From an uncultured Lachnospiraceae bacterium (GTDB taxonomy: Bacteria > Bacillota > Clostridia > Lachnospirales > Lachnospiraceae): DNA of 64,000 bases. The stretch lies in NCBI GenBank assembly GCA_934330725.1, contig CAKRGM010000008.1:1-64000 (forward strand). The letters run 5' to 3'. Below, piece after piece: positions 61,499 to 64,000 of this stretch. Positions within the stretch are counted from its first letter, which is position 1; every line of letters begins with the position of its first letter. Both the position numbers and the translations under genes were made by a program. The notes under the pieces are model-generated. The model was not told where the DNA came from. It searched no databases and saw only the letters and a list, made by a program, of their open reading frames with translations.

Positions 61499-62386
61499 TT
61501 ATTTTATATCATCCTCAGGTAAATATTTACTTGCAGCTATTGCAATTGCGCCATAGCCTATATGACACGCCACACTGAGTGAAAGCGGGTCCATATGGAA
61601 ATCAAAATCCGGAAATTCTGCTTTGACAACCTCTGCCCATTCTTTGGCTTCTTCGATATTACCTGTATATGCAGCCTCTATATGCATTCTTCCTGCCTGC
61701 GCTGCCTCCTTGAATCTTGTCTGCATATCATTTTTCATTGCCTTCAGCATAATTTTTTTTGCTGCTGCTTTACCTCTTGCTTTTGAAAATGCATCGAGCT
61801 TTTCACCCTGTATCTGAAGTACCGGCTTTAAATTTAACACTGTTCCAATTGCAGCCGCAGCTGCTGTAATACGTCCACCCTTCTTTAAATATTTGAGTGT
61901 TTCAAGTGTTATATATATACTTGATTCCATTTTTTCGCGTTCAAGAACTTCTTTGATTCCAGCTCCATCATACCCTTTATCCCTCAACAGTTTTGCATCA
62001 ATTACAGACTGTCTCATAGTTACAGATATCCTCTGATTATTTACAACAAAAACTTTACCTTCATAATCCGTATCAGATGCAAGCATTGTTGCCGTCTGAC
62101 ATGAACCACTAAGTCCGCTTGACATAGGTATGAAAACAATCTCATCATGACTTTTAAGCAATTCGTCCCACTTGGACTGCAGCTCACCTACTGATGGCTG
62201 GGACGTGGATATATCCGCATCTGCCTGCAGTTTCTCATAGAAATCTTCCTGTGAAAGATTTATGCCTTCAAAATACTGCTGCCCATCTATATAAAATGGC
62301 ATAGGAAGTACAAACACCCCCATCTGTGCTGCCTGCTCCTGTGTTATTCCGCTATTGCTGTCTGTTAATATTGCAATCTTACTCAT
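61499..62386 (-). CDS. DegV-family fatty-acid-binding protein
   Basis: DegV/EDD-fold protein of 295 residues. Family marks are IAILTDSNSGITQEQA, the fatty-acid-head contact SQPSVGELQSKWDEL, MSSGLSGSCQTA, LKKGGRITAAAAAIGTVLNLKPVLQ and the C-terminal HIGYGAIAIA. These proteins hand acyl chains to FakA kinases in fatty-acid uptake; no fakA is in the window. It is single, with its own terminator. Confidence 0.93.
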   Translation of the reverse strand: MSKIAILTDSNSGITQEQAAQMGVFVLPMPFYIDGQQYFEGINLSQEDFYEKLQADADISTSQPSVGELQSKWDELLKSHDEIVFIPMSSGLSGSCQTATMLASDTDYEGKVFVVNNQRISVTMRQSVIDAKLLRDKGYDGAGIKEVLEREKMESSIYITLETLKYLKKGGRITAAAAAIGTVLNLKPVLQIQGEKLDAFSKARGKAAAKKIMLKAMKNDMQTRFKEAAQAGRMHIEAAYTGNIEEAKEWAEVVKAEFPDFDFHMDPLSLSVACHIGYGAIAIAASKYLPEDDIK

Positions 62387-62583
62387 AGTTACCTCTCTAT
62401 CATTACAATTATTACATTTCTATCTATTGTACCTTATCTGTCAATCTGCTACAATAACTTTATTAAATTTTTATATTAAAATATGGGTGGGAATTTAACA
62501 ATATATTATATACAGGCGCAAAATGTCTGCGAAATTGGGATTAGCATCTCTTCGCAACAAAGTTGCTGGAAATGAGGATTAAA

Positions 62584-63348
62584 ATGTTTATAAAATATCT
62601 TGAAAATATTTCACCTGAAAACACCGATAAGCTGAATGAACTCATCTGTTTATGTGATGATTATGAGCCTTTTTTTAACTGTAATTCATATCATGCCGCT
62701 GCATTTTCTGATGACAAAAAAACAATGACCGGCTTTGCATCGTGTATACTTGATTCATATAATAAATCAAACGATACCGCAGTTTACGAGATTACAGCCC
62801 TTGTTGCACCACAGTACAGGCAGTCAGGATTATTCACCCGTCTTTTTAATGAAATAAAATCTCATATATCTGTGAGCCATGCAGACTGTCGTTTTATATG
62901 CAGCATGCCAAAGATTCTGCTTAAATCAAACTTAAGCTGCGGGTTTGCATTCTCTGAACATCTTATGACCTTAAAACATCGCCGCACCGATTTAAACCTT
63001 ATAAATACTGTTTCAGCTGATATATCAAATCATTATGAGTGCCTGTTTTCCGATGATCTTAATAATTATTATGTATACAGAAATTTTAATGAAGATACAG
63101 AACCTGTCGCACTTCTTAACATTGATTATCAGAAATCCTTTACAAACGTATATGGCGTTTTCGTAGATAAAGACTTAAGAAATGCCGGACTTGGAACATT
63201 TCTTATGACAGCTTTTATACGCGACTACTTCACAGAGCACCTTAACCCACTGGTTCTTAATGTTCGTGATTCAAATACTCCCGCCTTTCATTTATATAAA
63301 AAATGTGGCTTTGTTACAACAAGCCACATTGATTATTACTATATTTAA
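62584..63348 (+). CDS. GNAT N-acetyltransferase, probably two GNAT domains
   Basis: A 254-residue acetyltransferase. A first, weaker GNAT region lies at about 60-120 (ALVAPQYRQSGLFTRLFNEIK, acetyl-CoA loop Q/RxxGxxG-like) and a second at about 180-254 (VFVDKDLRNAGLGTFLMTAF, NVRDSNTPAFHLYKKCGF). The ATG at 62584 has GAGG six bases upstream. Substrate unknown. Its 3' end overlaps the terminator of dapB on the other strand. Confidence 0.85.
   Translation: MFIKYLENISPENTDKLNELICLCDDYEPFFNCNSYHAAAFSDDKKTMTGFASCILDSYNKSNDTAVYEITALVAPQYRQSGLFTRLFNEIKSHISVSHADCRFICSMPKILLKSNLSCGFAFSEHLMTLKHRRTDLNLINTVSADISNHYECLFSDDLNNYYVYRNFNEDTEPVALLNIDYQKSFTNVYGVFVDKDLRNAGLGTFLMTAFIRDYFTEHLNPLVLNVRDSNTPAFHLYKKCGFVTTSHIDYYYI
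63302..63330 (-). terminator. dapB terminator inside the GNAT gene
   Basis: AATGTGGCTT (63302-63311) pairs with AAGCCACATT (63321-63330), loop 9. On the minus strand six Ts follow. The hairpin lies within the last codons of the plus-strand GNAT gene. Confidence 0.7.
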
Positions 63349-63371
63349 GGTTAAAGTCCGTGAAAGAGAGC

Positions 63372-64000
63372 TTAATTACGTGCAGCAATTACGTCCTGCA
63401 TATCATAAAGAGCTGCTTTCTTTCCTTTAAGAAACTTCGCTGCTTCTATTGAGCCTTTTGCAAATACAGCCTTTGAATTAGCCGTATGCTTGAATTCAAT
63501 TATCTCATCCTCACCGGCAAATATTACTTCATGCTCACCAACTATTGTACCGCCTCTTACTGAGCTTATTCCTATTTCAAGCGGATCTCTTTTTGCACTT
63601 TGTGTACTTCTGTCATATTTATAATAATATCCGTCATCAAGAACTTCCTTTATTGAATCTGCAAGTGCAAGTGCTGTTCCGCTTGGGGCATCAAGCTTTT
63701 TATTATGATGCTTTTCAACAATCTCTATATCAAATCCTGCCGGTACAAGTACTTTGGCTGCATCCTGTAAAAGTCTGAATAATGTATTAATTCCCAATGA
63801 CATATTAGCTGACTTTAAGAGTGCTACCTTTTCTGATACTTTATTAATTCTTTCAAGCTGCTCATCACTTAAACCTGTTGTACATATTACAGCCGGAATA
63901 TTCTTTTCTTCACAGTAATCAAGTAAATCATCTATTGCCTTTGCAGAGGCAAAATCAATAATAACGTCTGCATTAATATTACAGTCCTTTAAAGACTTGA
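63372..64000 (-). CDS. dapB: 4-hydroxy-tetrahydrodipicolinate reductase, partial (5' end outside window)
   Basis: NAD(P)H-dependent reductase that makes tetrahydrodipicolinate, the substrate of DapL. Frame is open to the window edge; a Met at 63803 is internal, since VICTTGLSDEQL and LLKSANMSLG read on without a break. The substrate-binding block VEKHHNKKLDAPSGTALAL and the C-terminal GEHEVIFAGEDEIIEFKH are typical. About 209 codons are present of about 250; the N-terminal NADH-binding loop is missing. dapA may lie just outside. Confidence 0.95.
   Translation of the reverse strand, partial: KSLKDCNINADVIIDFASAKAIDDLLDYCEEKNIPAVICTTGLSDEQLERINKVSEKVALLKSANMSLGINTLFRLLQDAAKVLVPAGFDIEIVEKHHNKKLDAPSGTALALADSIKEVLDDGYYYKYDRSTQSAKRDPLEIGISSVRGGTIVGEHEVIFAGEDEIIEFKHTANSKAVFAKGSIEAAKFLKGKKAALYDMQDVIAARN

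Overview
The window looks like a chromosomal segment of a low-GC Gram-positive anaerobe, most likely a Lachnospiraceae-type clostridium. The grounds are AT-rich DNA with strong GGAGG ribosome sites, an LL-diaminopimelate aminotransferase (DapL) route to lysine and peptidoglycan, an anaerobic class III ribonucleotide reductase, a TPP-riboswitch thiC, a type III pantothenate kinase, BspA-like leucine-rich repeats and a YerC/PcrA neighbourhood. No rRNA, phage, insertion sequence or CRISPR array was seen. I cannot name the species from sequence alone. Most genes lie on the minus strand.

Layout, left to right. 0.2-1.4 kb: a decayed methyltransferase gene and a CatA-like acetyltransferase. 1.4-8.5 kb: rlmD, an acidic-tailed membrane protein, pcrA under a LexA-type box, a pspA-ydjI envelope-stress pair and divergent yerC. 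8.7-15.5 kb: a DUF1836 protein, a PHP hydrolase and a four-gene unit (LRR protein, DUF2201/VWA protein, MoxR ATPase, transglutaminase-like protein). The last is divergent from a PcsB/SleB-like wall hydrolase, with which it appears to share a single -35 hexamer. 17-23 kb: dapL, then a run with YdcF, AlkD-like, CoaX, an unknown membrane protein and a J-domain protein. 23.2-27.5 kb: carAB with a candidate leader attenuator. 27.8-30.8 kb: a degenerate ABC ATPase, a permease and an exported BNR-repeat protein. 31-38 kb: PAP2 phosphatase, riboswitch-controlled thiC with a tandem repeat in its leader, a chemoreceptor, and nrdD with paired NrdR-like boxes.

38.4-47 kb: an SbcD/YhaO-YhaN-like pair under a second LexA-type box, a 53-residue ORF, an ABC-2 exporter, a Ktr/Trk potassium system, a HAD phosphatase and CorA. 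47-54.6 kb: a double-XRE regulator, an Mbeg1-like hydrolase, a NarL-type two-component system and a divergent three-gene ABC-2 exporter with an ordered triple half-site in between. 54.7-59.1 kb: two identical tRNA-Gly(GCC) genes with matching promoters bracket a TetR-controlled MacB/FtsX-type cassette whose permease gene is frameshifted. 59-64 kb: a small conserved protein, pepF, degV, a GNAT acetyltransferase and the 3' part of dapB.

Points that stand out are the LRR/VWA/MoxR/transglutaminase unit with its shared divergent promoter, the tRNA-bracketed cassette, the catalytically eroded ABC ATPase with its BNR partner, a dispersed intergenic repeat whose largest copy is a roughly 210-bp inverted repeat, and the nine-unit repeat between the TPP aptamer and thiC. 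Function calls rest on motif recognition by eye; no database search was run.
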